Source of the DNA: Utricularia gibba
Taxonomy: Eukaryota > Streptophyta > Magnoliopsida > Lamiales > Lentibulariaceae
Assembly (NCBI GenBank): GCA_002189035.1
Contig: NEEC01000008.1
Coordinates: 248,001 to 312,000, forward strand
DNA: 64,000 nt
Reading direction: 5' to 3'
Within the stretch, counting starts at the first letter, position 1. Each line of letters opens with the position of its first letter. Shown here one piece after another: positions 23,317 to 34,744 of the stretch. Made by a program: the position numbers and the translations under genes. The notes under the pieces are model-generated. The model saw only the letters and a list, made by a program, of their open reading frames with translations, did no database searches and had not been told where the DNA came from.

Positions 23317-24017
23317 CTTCAGCTTTTCTTGATATCCTGCTGAACAATTGACTGGAAAATTCTTGTGAGGAGTGGCATGAAAACTGGCTGTGGAGACAAT
23401 AACTCAATCAGTTCAAGTTAGAGAGTAAGCGGTTTCAATTGGCATAGTACCTGTGATTCCTTTCTCAAAATTTCAGATAACACTACCATCACTTCTCCAT
23501 CTGCTTTTTGTTTTTCTTTAGAATTCTCCTTTCTCTTGTACCTTTGCATAGCCCTCTACCTAAACTTTCACTTTTTCTTGAAATGTCTAGGTTTCTTATA
23601 ATAGAAGCATGCCTTCTCGGTTTGAGTTTCTAAAACCTTATTTGATAAATTTTCTCTAGACTATTGTCCCTTCTCTTTCCAATTTCTCGTGTTCTTGTAA
23701 TTGTTTTTCCGGTTACCAACATTTTCTTTATGTTCGATAGTAGTCAATGTGTCCTTCTTGTCACTACTAGACCCTTTCTATCTTATTTCTTATTGTGACA
23801 AAGCATTGCCCATGTTGTCGTATATTCTCAATTCAGTTGACGAAAATATTTACTTGAGGATTTACTATTGGTTGAGAAGGCAATATTCTAGATCTCAATT
23901 TCTCCAACTCACAAAGCCAATTGTTTGATTTGTTTCTCAAGACTTTTTATGGCTCCTTGGAGTGTTGTCTTCTTCTTATTTTCCTCTATTTGCAATTTAT
24001 AGTCAAGAGTGAAAATA

Positions 24018-24140
24018 TGGAGGAATCATTTGGGATGGATAAATTGAATTCCAAGAATTATCCTCGTTGGAGTTCTAAGATGAAGTCTGCATTGATTTGA
24101 AAAGATCTATGGAATCCTATTAGATGTGGAAGCAAAAAAC
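24018..24140 (+). pseudogene. copia gag start fragment on the opposite strand
   Basis: Opening at the ATG at 24018, the translation MEESFGMDKLNSKNYPRWSS followed by KMKSALI, a stop, then KDLWNPI matches the start of copia gag (KLNGKNY..W, then DLW). Its direction is opposite to the copia element just to its left, so an inversion or a second nested element is likely. Confidence 0.65.
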
Positions 24141-26469
24141 CAAAGAAAACATCAGGTGATGATTGGAAATTCAAGTAGATCTAAATAGTAAAATAACTAG
24201 AAACATAGCTTAGAAACTTGAAACTCGAAACTCAATATGAATGTAGACTAAAGAATCGGAACGAGTAAAATGAGTGATGTCCTCGAGTAGAAGTTGATAG
24301 AACCAAGCATACCTAATTCTATTCATTTTATGAATTGAAAAACTTAATTGTGGATTGATTTCGAATGTTAGAGAATATCTTCACTGAAAAATCTAGAAAA
24401 TGACTTGGATATTTGTAAAGATGAACATTAGATTTTACAAATTGTATATCACACTATTGAAATTATTTTAGGGTATCATTGTTCTGTTTTGTTTTGTATC
24501 AAAGCACTTTATTACTTTATACATTTATATTTAATTTCAATTGCTGATTTTGTGTACAATATTTAGTTTAGAATAGAATTTAAAGTGCAATCATTCTATA
24601 AATTTTTATATTATTTCCACTTAAAAAACATTAGTTCCTTGTATTCGACTTTAATATCTACTATATATTTTGTGTTCAATTTTGATTTTATAAAATTAGG
24701 AATCATAAATTTACGTAATGTAAAAATTGATTTAAGTAATGTTAAAAGAGCATATTCCATATAAGTTATTGATTACTTTCATGAATGCGTAGCATTTAAT
24801 TAAAAGATTGACACTTGAATTATAACACCCATTATTTGTAAACATAATGTGACATAAATTAAAAGTAGAGTGACTACAAAAAATATGAGTCAATCCTATC
24901 CACAAAATAAATAGTAGATAGATCCAACTAGCATCATTACAAAAATATTTTACAAAATTAATATAATTAAATATCTAAACGATTCTAAAGCACATGATAC
25001 ACCACCACTATGCATTCGAAGTTTCATTGGTGCACTACCATCCAATTCTATACGAGAGGAAATATGTTCAGTTTGCGATATATACCCAAGACAGTTGAAA
25101 ATCAAAATAATAGTTCAATTCAACTATTATCTCCGATTATGATTTCTTATATGTTTTCAATTCAACTCATGCATATATGGAGTTTGATATTTTTTTCGAT
25201 CAAATTCCAAATGAAGTGCTGAATGATGGTTGTGACATTGATTTGAATGTTGATAATGTTGAATACAAAACAAAAGAAATTGATTATTCTCAAGAGTATG
25301 ATACTGATGATTAGTTTGATACAAATGAATATTATATTTGGTGATTTGTAACATTGCAATAATGAGTATTATGTACAAGGGAATGAGTCGATTTATGAAA
25401 GAGAGTATATAAATAAGAAAAAAGAAGAGAAGGAAAACGCTATGAACTATAAAAGTAGGAGCTTTTATCTGTTAGACCCCATTAATTTATAGAAAATTGA
25501 CTTCAATTCTCTTCACAGATTTCTTAATCAACAACAAATAGGTCTGGGGACTAGGTCAAATTCTTCTCTAATTCGTCACTAAGCACACTAAAAGTCATAA
25601 GAAAAACTTGTTCTTAAGAATCGACTGCAACAACAATTAGCAAATCCTCTTTAGTTTTTCTAGAATATGTGACCATCCACACACGTAATTGGTTGATTGT
25701 AACGAAATCTATCTTTATATGCTTAAATAACACATAATAAATAAATAATATTTAGTTAAAATAATACAAAACTGGCTTTATATTTTTACCTTTGAAATCT
25801 TCAAACTTCATTAGACAAAGCAAGTTGGGATTCCATTTCAGAAAATTGTGAAAAAAAGTTCTCATGTTTTCAATGTCAAAATCTTAGTTTTGCCCATATT
25901 GATGAATACCTTTAACGCATGCTTTTTACAACTTATAATTTTTAGAAACATTGAACATCACATTTTACACTAATTAAATGTTTTAAGAGAGAAAAAGTGT
26001 TTTGTATATTTTTCAAGTATTTTTTATTAATTTGAGAAAAAAAAATCAAGATCCAACAACTTATAGATTTAAGGGTGTAAGAGTTTGAGTCTAAGGGAAA
26101 ATACACGAATGGTCATTTTATCCAAGAATTAAAGCATAGATAAAGATTTAAAAATAATCTGAAAATATTTAGATATTTGGATAAAAAATAGATAAAAGAT
26201 CTTATTCAAACTCATTTCCCAAGCTTAATAAAAGATTTAAATATTTTTTCTTATAAATAACTCATTCTCTCAATAATTGGAAACTTCTTTTGACTACTTT
26301 TTATTATTATTGATATTTTTTGGGTTAATATTTATGATAAAAAAGTCAAGTATGTGAGTCTAGGTGCTTGCACCTACTGATATATAGTTTAACCTTATTT
26401 TCTGAGATTTTTATTTTATCTTTTGAAATGTTTCATTTGTCAATATGCTCTTGATTCTTATAAAATATT
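24141..26469. other. AT-rich intergenic DNA
   Basis: About 2.3 kb without recognisable genes. Open frames (for example 25010-25222 plus and 25157-25378 minus) are composed of AT-driven residues and match nothing I know. No terminal repeats were identified. Confidence 0.35.
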
Positions 26470-26900
26470 ACAAGAATGAGAACTGTGCAAGAATGAGAAG
26501 CATTTCACTATTATCAAAGTATGGATTGCTAGAAACACAATGTTGTGGTCCAAAATCTATAAATGAGAAATATCCGATTTTTGGGATGAAATCAGTGTTT
26601 TTGTGTCCAATTTGGTGATTTAGGGGAGATTTTGTATAATGATAAAAGCGATAAAGGAGGCCAGAAATTTTTATGTGAAAATTACCGTAATAAAAAACCA
26701 CAAAGCTGGGAAAGCTAACGATAAAAGCGGTTTCACTGAAAAGAAGAGAGAAAATTACCAAGGGCGTAGTGAATGCAGAATGTAAAATGTCTCTCTTTTG
26801 CATTGAGCTTCTATTTATAGGGTAACCCTGGCTTACCGATTCTAATAGAGTAAATTGCTTTATCCGCGTAGTAGGATTTGCTAGTCTCACTTCTGATTCT
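26470..26900 (-). repeat. TATA-box-bearing repeat, copy 1 (minus)
   Basis: Read on the minus strand, this segment has CTATAAATAG (26811-26820), then a leader-like region with GTGGTTTTTT, TTTTCAC and CCCAAAAATCGG at about 236 bases beyond the TATA. The same parts occur in the same order and spacing at 42880-43330 on the plus strand. It may be a captured promoter or part of an LTR. Confidence 0.55.
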
Positions 26901-27099
26901 ACTTACAGATAACAGTTGGCTATTCTGAACCCCTGCAAGTAAATTTCTTTTTAGACTATGTTAAAACATTTGGGATCTAATGCTATCCTTTTCCTCTGCT
27001 AGTCTCACTTCTAATTCTACTTACAGATAACCATTGTCTATTCTGAACCCCTGGTTTAGACTATGTTAAAACAACTGGGATCTAATGCTATCCTTTTCC
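26879..27099 (+). repeat. Tandem duplication of about 118 bp
   Basis: The unit starting TGCTAGTCTCACTTCT at 26879 recurs at 26997. Both copies contain ATTCTACTTACAGATAAC, CTATTCTGAACCCCTG and GGGATCTAATGCTATCC. The second copy is about 15 bases shorter, having lost AAGTAAATTTCTTT. Confidence 0.85.
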
Positions 27100-27554
27100 A
27101 GTCCCCTGCAGGTGCGTGCCTGGTTTATCGAATGCCTTGGATCGATTTATATGTGTAGACTGCTATATTGCTTGTAGTCCGGTTTGTTGTTTCTACTCCA
27201 TTCTATAACCGATTTACATCCCATAGTCAATTTAAGCAATATCCATCCAATCTACATAGGTGTCCAATTTAACGTTTTGTTTCCTATTTTGTCTTTATAC
27301 CTTCTCTATACAACATATTGATTTTCACCACCATCACACAAGATTTTTTTTCATTGCTCTTTAGTTAGTTGCTTCTCAAAATCACATTATCCATTATGTG
27401 AATTACTATCACCTCTTGGTGGTAAAACATACACTTTATATTATCTATTTAATTTTTTAAAAATGAAGGTTATTGTGATCTAAATAAGTTGGGCACATTT
27501 TTTAAAACCTTCCCAATTCTTGATTTATTTATATGCAAAAAAATTCATGACTGA

Positions 27555-28894
27555 TGATGACACACATTTTCTTTGAATTTTATAATGCAAAATAATTATA
27601 TTTTATTATGGTTTAGGTTAGGTATATGTGGTTTTTCATGTTTCATGTATGTTTATGTTAATTTTGTGTCTTTATATTAAAAAGTGGACTAAATCATTTG
27701 ATTTAGTCCACCACCTTTGTTACTAATGTTCAACTCAGTTCAGCAAGGAGATTGGCAGAAAAATCAGACTTACAAACGTGTGGAACAATTAGAGAAGGGC
27801 ACAACTTCCAAAGAGAAACAAAGAGTACTGTTCTGCTGCCTGCAGTCTGCAAGTTCAGGCCGAGAACTGGTGTCAGGAACAGTTCGTTGGAGTAAAGAAG
27901 GGGAGATATTTTTCAAAAAAGAGGAGAGCGGGAACGAGAAGACAAAGCGCAGAGTGCACGAGGGGGCTTCTCCTCTAAAGCGAAAAATACCAACGAGAAG
28001 AGGAGAAGGGGGGGCTTCATCATCAAGGGCAACACTAGAGCCCAATTCAGCGCTACTATTCCAGACCGTGAATAGTAGCAACTGGGCGACAGAACCATCT
28101 TTAATTTCTTTCCGTTTACTGAGCGTTTAGAGTTTCTGTATCTGACTTGCTTGCAATGCTTCTGTTATTTTCAACACATTATCTAAATGAAATGATGTCT
28201 TATTTTCCAAACATTAGTAGCTAAAGCCTGAAAGATGCCTTAAGGTAAAGTATAGTGGTGTGGATCTAGGGTTAATGGTATAATTTATGTTTCATTCCAT
28301 AGGTAGATCTAAATAGGGGGACAAATAACTTCGCAATTAAGATGCTTGATTTAGAGGTAGACCTATAAATCAAGGTGGACGCAATCGGTGTTAGTCCTGG
28401 GTAGAATAGGGTAGACCTAGTTCTATATGCTTTGCATGCGGGTAGACCTTATTGCAATGTTGGTCATGATATTGGAGACTAGCTTAACCAAAAATATGTT
28501 GAATGACTTTTGTAGACTTATGTTATTTAAGGTTGTGAGTGTAGGAACATGGTAAATTAAATTAGGCACTTTAGCACCACACCACCTATAGACCCTTAAG
28601 GCATCTTCGCATTAGCCTGTGTTAAAACTAGTATCTGTTATTTTCAGCATTGAGACGATCTTGTTTATTGAACTTGTTTACCTCTTTTAGTCCGAGCTTA
28701 GACTACGACCTATAGTTATTCCAAATTATGCATCTACTAAAATATTTAGCAAGCACAAGCTCCTTGTGATCGACCCCGAAATCCATTATACAAGTTTTCT
28801 AAATTTGTATTTTGTGTAAATTAGGGCTTATAAATTTATTTAATTCAGAAATTTGCTTTTATTGCAACTACATTGTTAGAATTTTCGTTTATCA
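27555..28894 (+). mobile_element. Solo LTR (copy B) with 5-bp target duplication ACTGA
   Basis: The element begins TGATGACACACA and ends CGTTTATCA (1340 bp). ACTGA lies directly before it (27550-27554) and after it (28895-28899). Copy C, on the opposite strand, aligns with it over most of its length. The shared motif AGCTCCTTGTGATCGACCCC is at 28758-28777. Two inverted repeats lie inside (27684-27711 and 28052-28079). Open frames at 27717-28130 fall inside the LTR and are not genes. Confidence 0.88.
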
Positions 28895-28899
28895 ACTGA

Positions 28900-29690
28900 T
28901 AGCATGTAAAATTGAATGACTTATGGTGAGATATTTCTAACACAATATATTTGATGTCGTACTGTGCATGGTAAACTTCTATTCAAATTTACATCTTGTG
29001 GATTGAGAATATGTATTGAGGATTATGAAGATTCTTTTATATCTAATGTATGAAAAGAGTAAGTATGATATGGAAAGAATAATATTATCTATATCTTATG
29101 TTAAGAAAATATTCTTTCATAGAAGTTATTCTCTTCTTATCTTATAAGTCATTTCTATTGAGTTCTTTAATATTGTTTGTGATAATAATTCTACAAGTAT
29201 ACAAAAATTATCGAAATAATAAATAAATACAATCTATACAAAAAATTGATACTCTAGTATTTTTTGTAAAGAGATTAAAAATAGGTAACAATAAAATAAA
29301 ATAGTAGATTCAAATCAAAAATCCACCAATACAATAAACTGTATCTATGTATATGTTAAATGTCAAGAACAGACTTATTTGTATGTATTTTGGAAATGCT
29401 ACTTTAAAATATGACTATTCATTAATATTATCTTTCATTTAATTTGATGATAAAATAAATCGCGATAGTCTGTTTATTTAAACTTTTGTGATAACTCATA
29501 TTTTCTCAAGATTCTATCTTAATCGTTACAAGTCACATACTCTTAAATATTATGCCAAATATACCTTGACAAAGATATTCAATTGAACTCCTCTATTTAA
29601 TTTCTTGAGAATAATATTGGATTTTTCTATATTTCCTTATGGCTTGAGTTTAGAAATGAAAATTACTAAATTTTTGCTGCTCCTATAGTG
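28900..29690. other. AT-rich intergenic DNA
   Basis: About 800 bases of AT-rich sequence with no gene, RNA or repeat boundary that I could recognise. Confidence 0.35.
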
Positions 29691-30740
29691 ACCAGACTGA
29701 GACACACAGAAAAAAAGAGAAAAAAATAGGGGTGCCAAAGGTAAGGATGTTTGGCGGAACCGTGGTTAACACCACACATGAGGTTTTGTAATCCAAATAT
29801 TCTTCCCCAAAGGGGGGACCTCTATCTGAAAAAAAAAAAAGAGAAAAGAGAGAAAGAGGTCTTGAGTCACTATACTGTATGTTCTTTGGTGTTTTTGCCT
29901 TAATGATGTAGTTTATAAGTAGTCATTGGTTAAATCTTTACCTGATGCATGCGAACTTAAGTGGCTTGCCTTAATTTGATTGAAGGACAGGAAAAGAATT
30001 GGATTAAACGCCTGCTGTAGGATGAATGTACCTTAGTAATGCATCATGACTTAGGTTTTACTTTTTTCGTGGACTGCTATAATTTTCATACTTGAGGACA
30101 AGCATGATTTAAGTGTGGGGAATATGTTAAGTGTCATTTTCTAGTTAATTATTAGGTATTATTATGTGTTAATTATGTATGAAGTCGCCCAAATTAGGAG
30201 TTTTATTATTAAGTATTTGATTTTTACTAGAAAATTCCTATTTTCTCATTTTGTGTATATTTTATGTCTTTTTTCTCACACTTTGACCGAGACAAGTCAG
30301 GAGACTGTCATAGAGTGTTGCAGGAGTATTGCAGGTGGTCAGACTTTGAGTTTTCGTGCCTTGTACACGAGTTGGAATGATTGTGGGCGGAAGACTGACA
30401 CTGGTGAAGGCCCATGACTTACGGCATGTCAGAGTCTGCAGCAATGATTGGGTGCTAACTTGCACGCAAAGAAAGGCTGATGGCACACACAAGACAGAAG
30501 AAATGATGGGAAGGGGACCCAAAGGAGTTAATGCACGTGGGAAGTCATATAAAAGACATTTGGAACACTTAGTTTGGGACTTTTGAACATTTTCCCTTGT
30601 ACTTAGAACTTTTGAGTTCTTCCTCCTGAACACTTAGTTTTTTTTCGTTTCTGTTTCTATGGCCCTTTCGGGCTAAAAAACTTTAGTTTCTGGGAAGTAG
30701 ATGAAGTTTCCTTTCAAGTCTTGAGCAATATACTCGATTC
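29690..30740 (+). mobile_element. 3' end of a Ty3-type LTR element: untranslated region, PPT and 3' LTR remnant
   Basis: The segment 29750-30124 resembles the 3' untranslated part of Tat/Athila-like elements, ending ACTTGAGGACAAGCATGATT and then the purine tract GTGTGGGGA (30114-30122). A probable LTR follows from TGTTAAGTGTCA at 30125. It carries a TATA-type box, TCATATAAAAG (30546-30556), within an otherwise leader-like sequence. I could not place the LTR's 3' end. The family assignment is from general memory of such elements. Confidence 0.5.
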
Positions 30741-30853
30741 TTCACTGAATTCAATTTGGATTCCGCATACTTCCACGCATCTTGTTGCAGTTTTTCTGTA
30801 ACGACTCTTTCGATCAAATTGAAGACTTGAAGAATTGGTGAATCCCTGGGGCC

Positions 30854-30907
30854 TGCAAGTTTTAGTGGAATTTGTTTCGTTATCCCTTGATTCCACTAAA
30901 ACTTGCA
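30854..30907. repeat. Perfect 17-bp inverted repeat with 20-base loop
   Basis: TGCAAGTTTTAGTGGAA (30854-30870) is followed after 20 bases by its exact complement TTCCACTAAAACTTGCA (30891-30907). It may form a hairpin and could belong to the adjoining LTR remnant. Confidence 0.8.
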
Positions 30908-32580
30908 CTGGAGAACCGAGCATTCTTTGTTCAAGTAAGTGTGGCGTGTATTTTAGGCCCCATACGCGTGCCTACTGGCAACCTTACTGCTGCCACAAGG
31001 GGCCATAGTATTGAAAAACTAGGACCCTGGTCTCAGATATTGCCTCCTCCATGATTGAAGTAGCTGTCTCAGAACTGCCTTCTTGAGAGCACAATGTCCC
31101 TGTGGAGGGAGTGATCTGGGTTTTTTTTTTTTTTTTGTAATGCTTCTTAACCTTTCATTGTTCTTAAATGGATATCTTTAGGATATGCTTCCATAAGTTA
31201 TCCGCAGCATACTTTGTAGGTGGTGAATCTTTAGTTTTACATATTTAACTGCAGGTTTTACACTGCTATTTGAACGCCAAGTTAAGTAATGTTTCACTGA
31301 TTTTTCTCTGTACTACTACAAATATGGGATGAATGGAATGTTCAAAATAAAATGCACTCAGTTAAGCTGATAGATGAAGCTAGATGACGAGGAGTTTATC
31401 TGAAACAGGAAATTGAGAATAGAAACACTCCACATGATTGAACGATGTTGTGACAGAACCCTGGATAATGCACGATGTGTGTCTGTTCCCATTTCTGGTG
31501 GCGGGGAAGAAAGCAGGCTGGTACATGTTTGTTTTTAAATACCTTTGTTTCAATTTGAATAAGAACAGCTATCAGGAGATGTAAGAAATGGGGCAGGGAC
31601 TGTCCCCACCACAAGAAAAAACTTACTAATCAGGTATGGAGCATCTGTGTCTTTCACCTTCTTACAGGGAGAAATGTGTTCCCCTGATATTCTGACAATG
31701 GTTTTGGGGGTATTAGACATCACGTGGATGGTGTCTTTGGTGTCGAGGTAAAATGCATTGAATAATCAGGTTTTGCGCGGAAGATGAAAGTGCCTGATTG
31801 CAACAAGGCGTTTGCATTTTGATTGTTCCTGTAACAACTTTCATTTTCCTCCCGCAAAACTCTCCAACTGACAGGTGCACTTATTTCTATCTTCACACAG
31901 TATAAATTCTCCACATGGTCTAATTATTGTTTGTCCCACTCTGGCCTTTTATAATACATCTATCTTCTGAGTAGAAATGCTTTCCTTTTTTATATACGTA
32001 GGCTTGTGTAGATTTATGATTGGGGCCATCTTTGATAGAGATTAAACTATGGTAGTGGTTTATCCGTTCATATTAGCTCTCACAAGGGCTCTCCTCCTTT
32101 ATCCGTTGAAATCTGGGGACTCCTTGCAAGCTTCCAATGAGACATTTACTTTGATTGAACAACCATCAACCCCAAGGAAAATGAAGCACACATTAAATGG
32201 TGCTGTCCTGCTACTCTAATCGGTGTGTGTTGCAGAATGTGTGCGCGACCGGGGAGGAATCTCGTGCATGCCCTTGACTGTTTGGTGCCGTACCATTATT
32301 TTTAAAAAAACATGTTTTTCTTTTTTACCGTCCCAGTGAAAGAAGCCTTCCAGGACATTGATGTCCATGTATCCAGCATCGATGAGTCGGGTTATTTGGG
32401 AATACAGCCCAAAGTAGATGAAACTAATGGCTTGCGTACATGAACTTGATATACAATTTCGGGTAGTGGTTGTCCACATTCTGTGGATACATAAGGAGGC
32501 ATAGGCTCACTACTTCTCTTACTATAATATTGTTCTGTTTCTCTTCATCAGTTCAATCACTTGTTCTTCTCATAGCAATA
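30908..32580. other. Intergenic region upstream of the PRE gene
   Basis: About 1.7 kb without a supported gene. It includes a T run at 31121-31136. The last few hundred bases must contain the promoter and leader of the small bHLH gene; no distinct TATA box or repeat stands out. Confidence 0.4.
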
Positions 32581-33117
32581 ATGACCACAAGAAGAGCAAG
32601 TTCCAGGCAGCCTGCTCATGTGTCCAGGGTCAACGAACAACATATCATGGATCTCCTCTCTAGATTGCAGCAAACCCTCCCGCAGATCCACAGCCACCGC
32701 TCCCGACGCTCAGACAAGGTGAAGTGAAACCTTTTTCAAATATCGCACTAGCTATGTTCTTAGATTTTGACAAAATCTTATTCTTCTCAAAGTTTCCATT
32801 TTTTTTTCTTTCTTGGTTTTCATGCACCTCTCACTTTGCGGGTGGGACTCATTGTCGCCCAAGTTGCTACAAGCGTGTTTTAAGTGTATCAAAAGTTTCT
32901 CCTTTCTCGACTTAAATGGTTGGTGCTTGAATACCAAGTCCAGAAACCAAATGTCCAGGTTTCGGCTTCAAGAGTGGTGCATGAGGCGTGCAGCTACATC
33001 AGAAGCCTGCAACGTGAAGCGGGTGAACTGAGCCAGCGGTTGTCGTGCGTGTTGGCGTCTAAAGACGTGGAAAGCGATGAAGCAGTCGTGGCCAGGAGCT
33101 CACTGATGAGAGATTAG
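32581..33117 (+). CDS. PRE6: PRE/KIDARI-type atypical helix-loop-helix regulator
   Basis: A small non-DNA-binding HLH protein of the paclobutrazol-resistance family. Such proteins dimerise with and block inhibitory bHLH factors such as IBH1, PAR1 or HFR1, promoting cell elongation under gibberellin, brassinosteroid and light control. Two exons, 32581-32718 and 32959-33117, join in phase 0 to give 98 residues, the usual length. The N-terminus is Arg/Ser-rich (TTRRASSRQ) but lacks the H-E-R DNA-contact residues. Helix 1 is INDLxSKL-like (IMDLLSRLQQTLPQI), the loop is HSHRSRRSDK, and helix 2 is VSASRVVHEACSYIRSLQRE. The C-terminus ARSSLMRD matches the family's IRSLLM end. The intron interrupts the loop after RSDK, as in Arabidopsis PRE genes. 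Assignment to the KIDARI/PRE3 branch rests on gene order. Confidence 0.93.
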
Positions 33118-34744
33118 ATAACTTCCATGGCAGATTCTGCCTCTTTCTTGTAGCATCACCTCGGGGTTCTTTTTTGTGTCAATCAAATTTCCGTGGAAAT
33201 AATCCAACAGATCCGAGCCTTATGCATTAACCCAAAAGAAGATCTGGCAAAATGGAATCTGGAAACCTTGTGACTCTTTCTTGGAGCCTGGAGTGGTGAA
33301 AGAGGTGATCGATCAGCTGGCGAAGGTTCCCTGTTGGGTTGGGCCGATTCAATACACGAGTCATTGTAAAGCTTTCGTTTGGGCCTGAACCGTCTATCAT
33401 TAACAAACCGACACTGTGTTCGCAGGCTGTGAAGCAGCAAGTGTGCTCTGCTTCATTGACAAATGGCGTTTTCCGGATTCTCAAAAAGCGAAGGATGAAG
33501 TTGGGTAATACGGAAACCTGAAGGAGAGTGGTTAGCAAGTTGCGCTCAAGTGGAAGAAAAGGGTGAAATAGTGATGTCAGCCAAGAGGCTGCTGTCACAT
33601 GGGCTTTTCCTTCTTTGTCATTAACTCGCTGTGCATTGAATTGAATCAAGTGGAGTGGGAATATAATCCGTACTTGTCTGCTGCTTGTCTGTTTAAATGA
33701 ATTATGCTCTCTACTCACTTTTCAGTCTTTCTTCTTATATCTTGGTATTGTGTTTAGTTGTTGAAACCAATTTAAGTATCCAACGAACTTGGTGAGATGG
33801 TTTGAGCGGGATATGAGTGCATACGCGTACTGCACTGTACTGTGCAAAGGGAAGGAAGGTGAAGACAAGGGACAAAAATGAAGGGGCCCCTCTAAGAAAA
33901 GCAGGTATATGAAGGAAAACCAAGCAAATGCAGAGGAAAAAGACAGTTGGAGGGGGCCGCCATTACACGAACCACAAAAGCTGGGCTACCCCTGCAAACA
34001 GATTCCTTTCCAATACAAGGGATGAGAATGCATTTCTGATTAAAAAATGGTTTATACTCAATTTTGTGGGGAATGGTTTCAGGGAAGGTGAAGGTGGTTT
34101 GGCCTCAGGCACGATGGCTGTCGGTGGATTAGTTGGCAAGCCAAACCCCTCTCTTTGTAATCCACACATATCTCCATATGGGGTTATGTCCTGTGGTAAT
34201 TTATCTTCTATTAGATTTTCCCTAACGGATCTTGAATGTGTTTGGCACTAGATGCATTCATTATTCCATGCAGAGAGGCACACGAGTTGAATGAGTTTGT
34301 TGGATTAGACCCATGGTGACAATGAGTGAAGTTGGTCAAGACATCCGGTTTAGAGCTGAAAAGGACATGTCATCCTGAATTGAATGAGGTCACATTACTT
34401 TTTTCTTCTTACAAATGCTTCACCTTTAATCATCTTCATGCTGCTAATGAATTATCCGAATAACTTGATGAGGCTGCTGTGGTATATATCCACCAGAGGA
34501 ATGAATGCGTCTCTCTCCCAGGCCAACTCAGAGCATTATAATATGGTTTTCTGTGTTTCGTGTAGGACAAAAAACGATGGCCCTTTTCTTTGGTTCTTGG
34601 GATATAATATTCACTCCAATCGTGACCATTTCTTCTTGCATCACTCTTCAGAACTGGCACGATGGGTAGATCATCTTAAGACGAATTGTTCATCGATTAG
34701 TGCTGATTCAACTTCAAGATCAGTCGTTTCTCGGGGTAAAAAAG
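33118..34744. other. Intergenic region between the PRE and HD-Zip genes
   Basis: About 1.6 kb containing the PRE 3'UTR and the promoter and leader of the HD-Zip gene. Long open frames on both strands (for example 33227-33718 minus) have no recognisable domains. No repeats were seen. Confidence 0.4.

Larger units (their letters stand above)
19480..23960 (-). mobile_element. Decayed Ty1/copia retrotransposon, split by a solo LTR
   Basis: On the minus strand the fragments occur in the order of a copia polyprotein. There is a gag zinc-knuckle remnant (CFYYKKPRHF, about 23585-23615), a GAG-pre-integrase region (22861-23316), integrase remnants (about 22250-22940), a linker ending PTYEYILISKEG (about 21887-22174), a reverse transcriptase piece (21176-21484) and the RT/RNase H junction (19739-19930). 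Many stops and frame changes make it inactive. A solo LTR at 19920-21076 cuts the gene after the reverse transcriptase. I did not find its own LTRs. Confidence 0.8.

Noticed and set aside
27717-28130. Open frame with Lys/Arg-rich product
   Set aside because: It lies wholly within solo LTR copy B.
33227-33718. 163-codon open frame on the minus strand downstream of the PRE gene
   Set aside because: No domain, and it overlaps other equally long frames.
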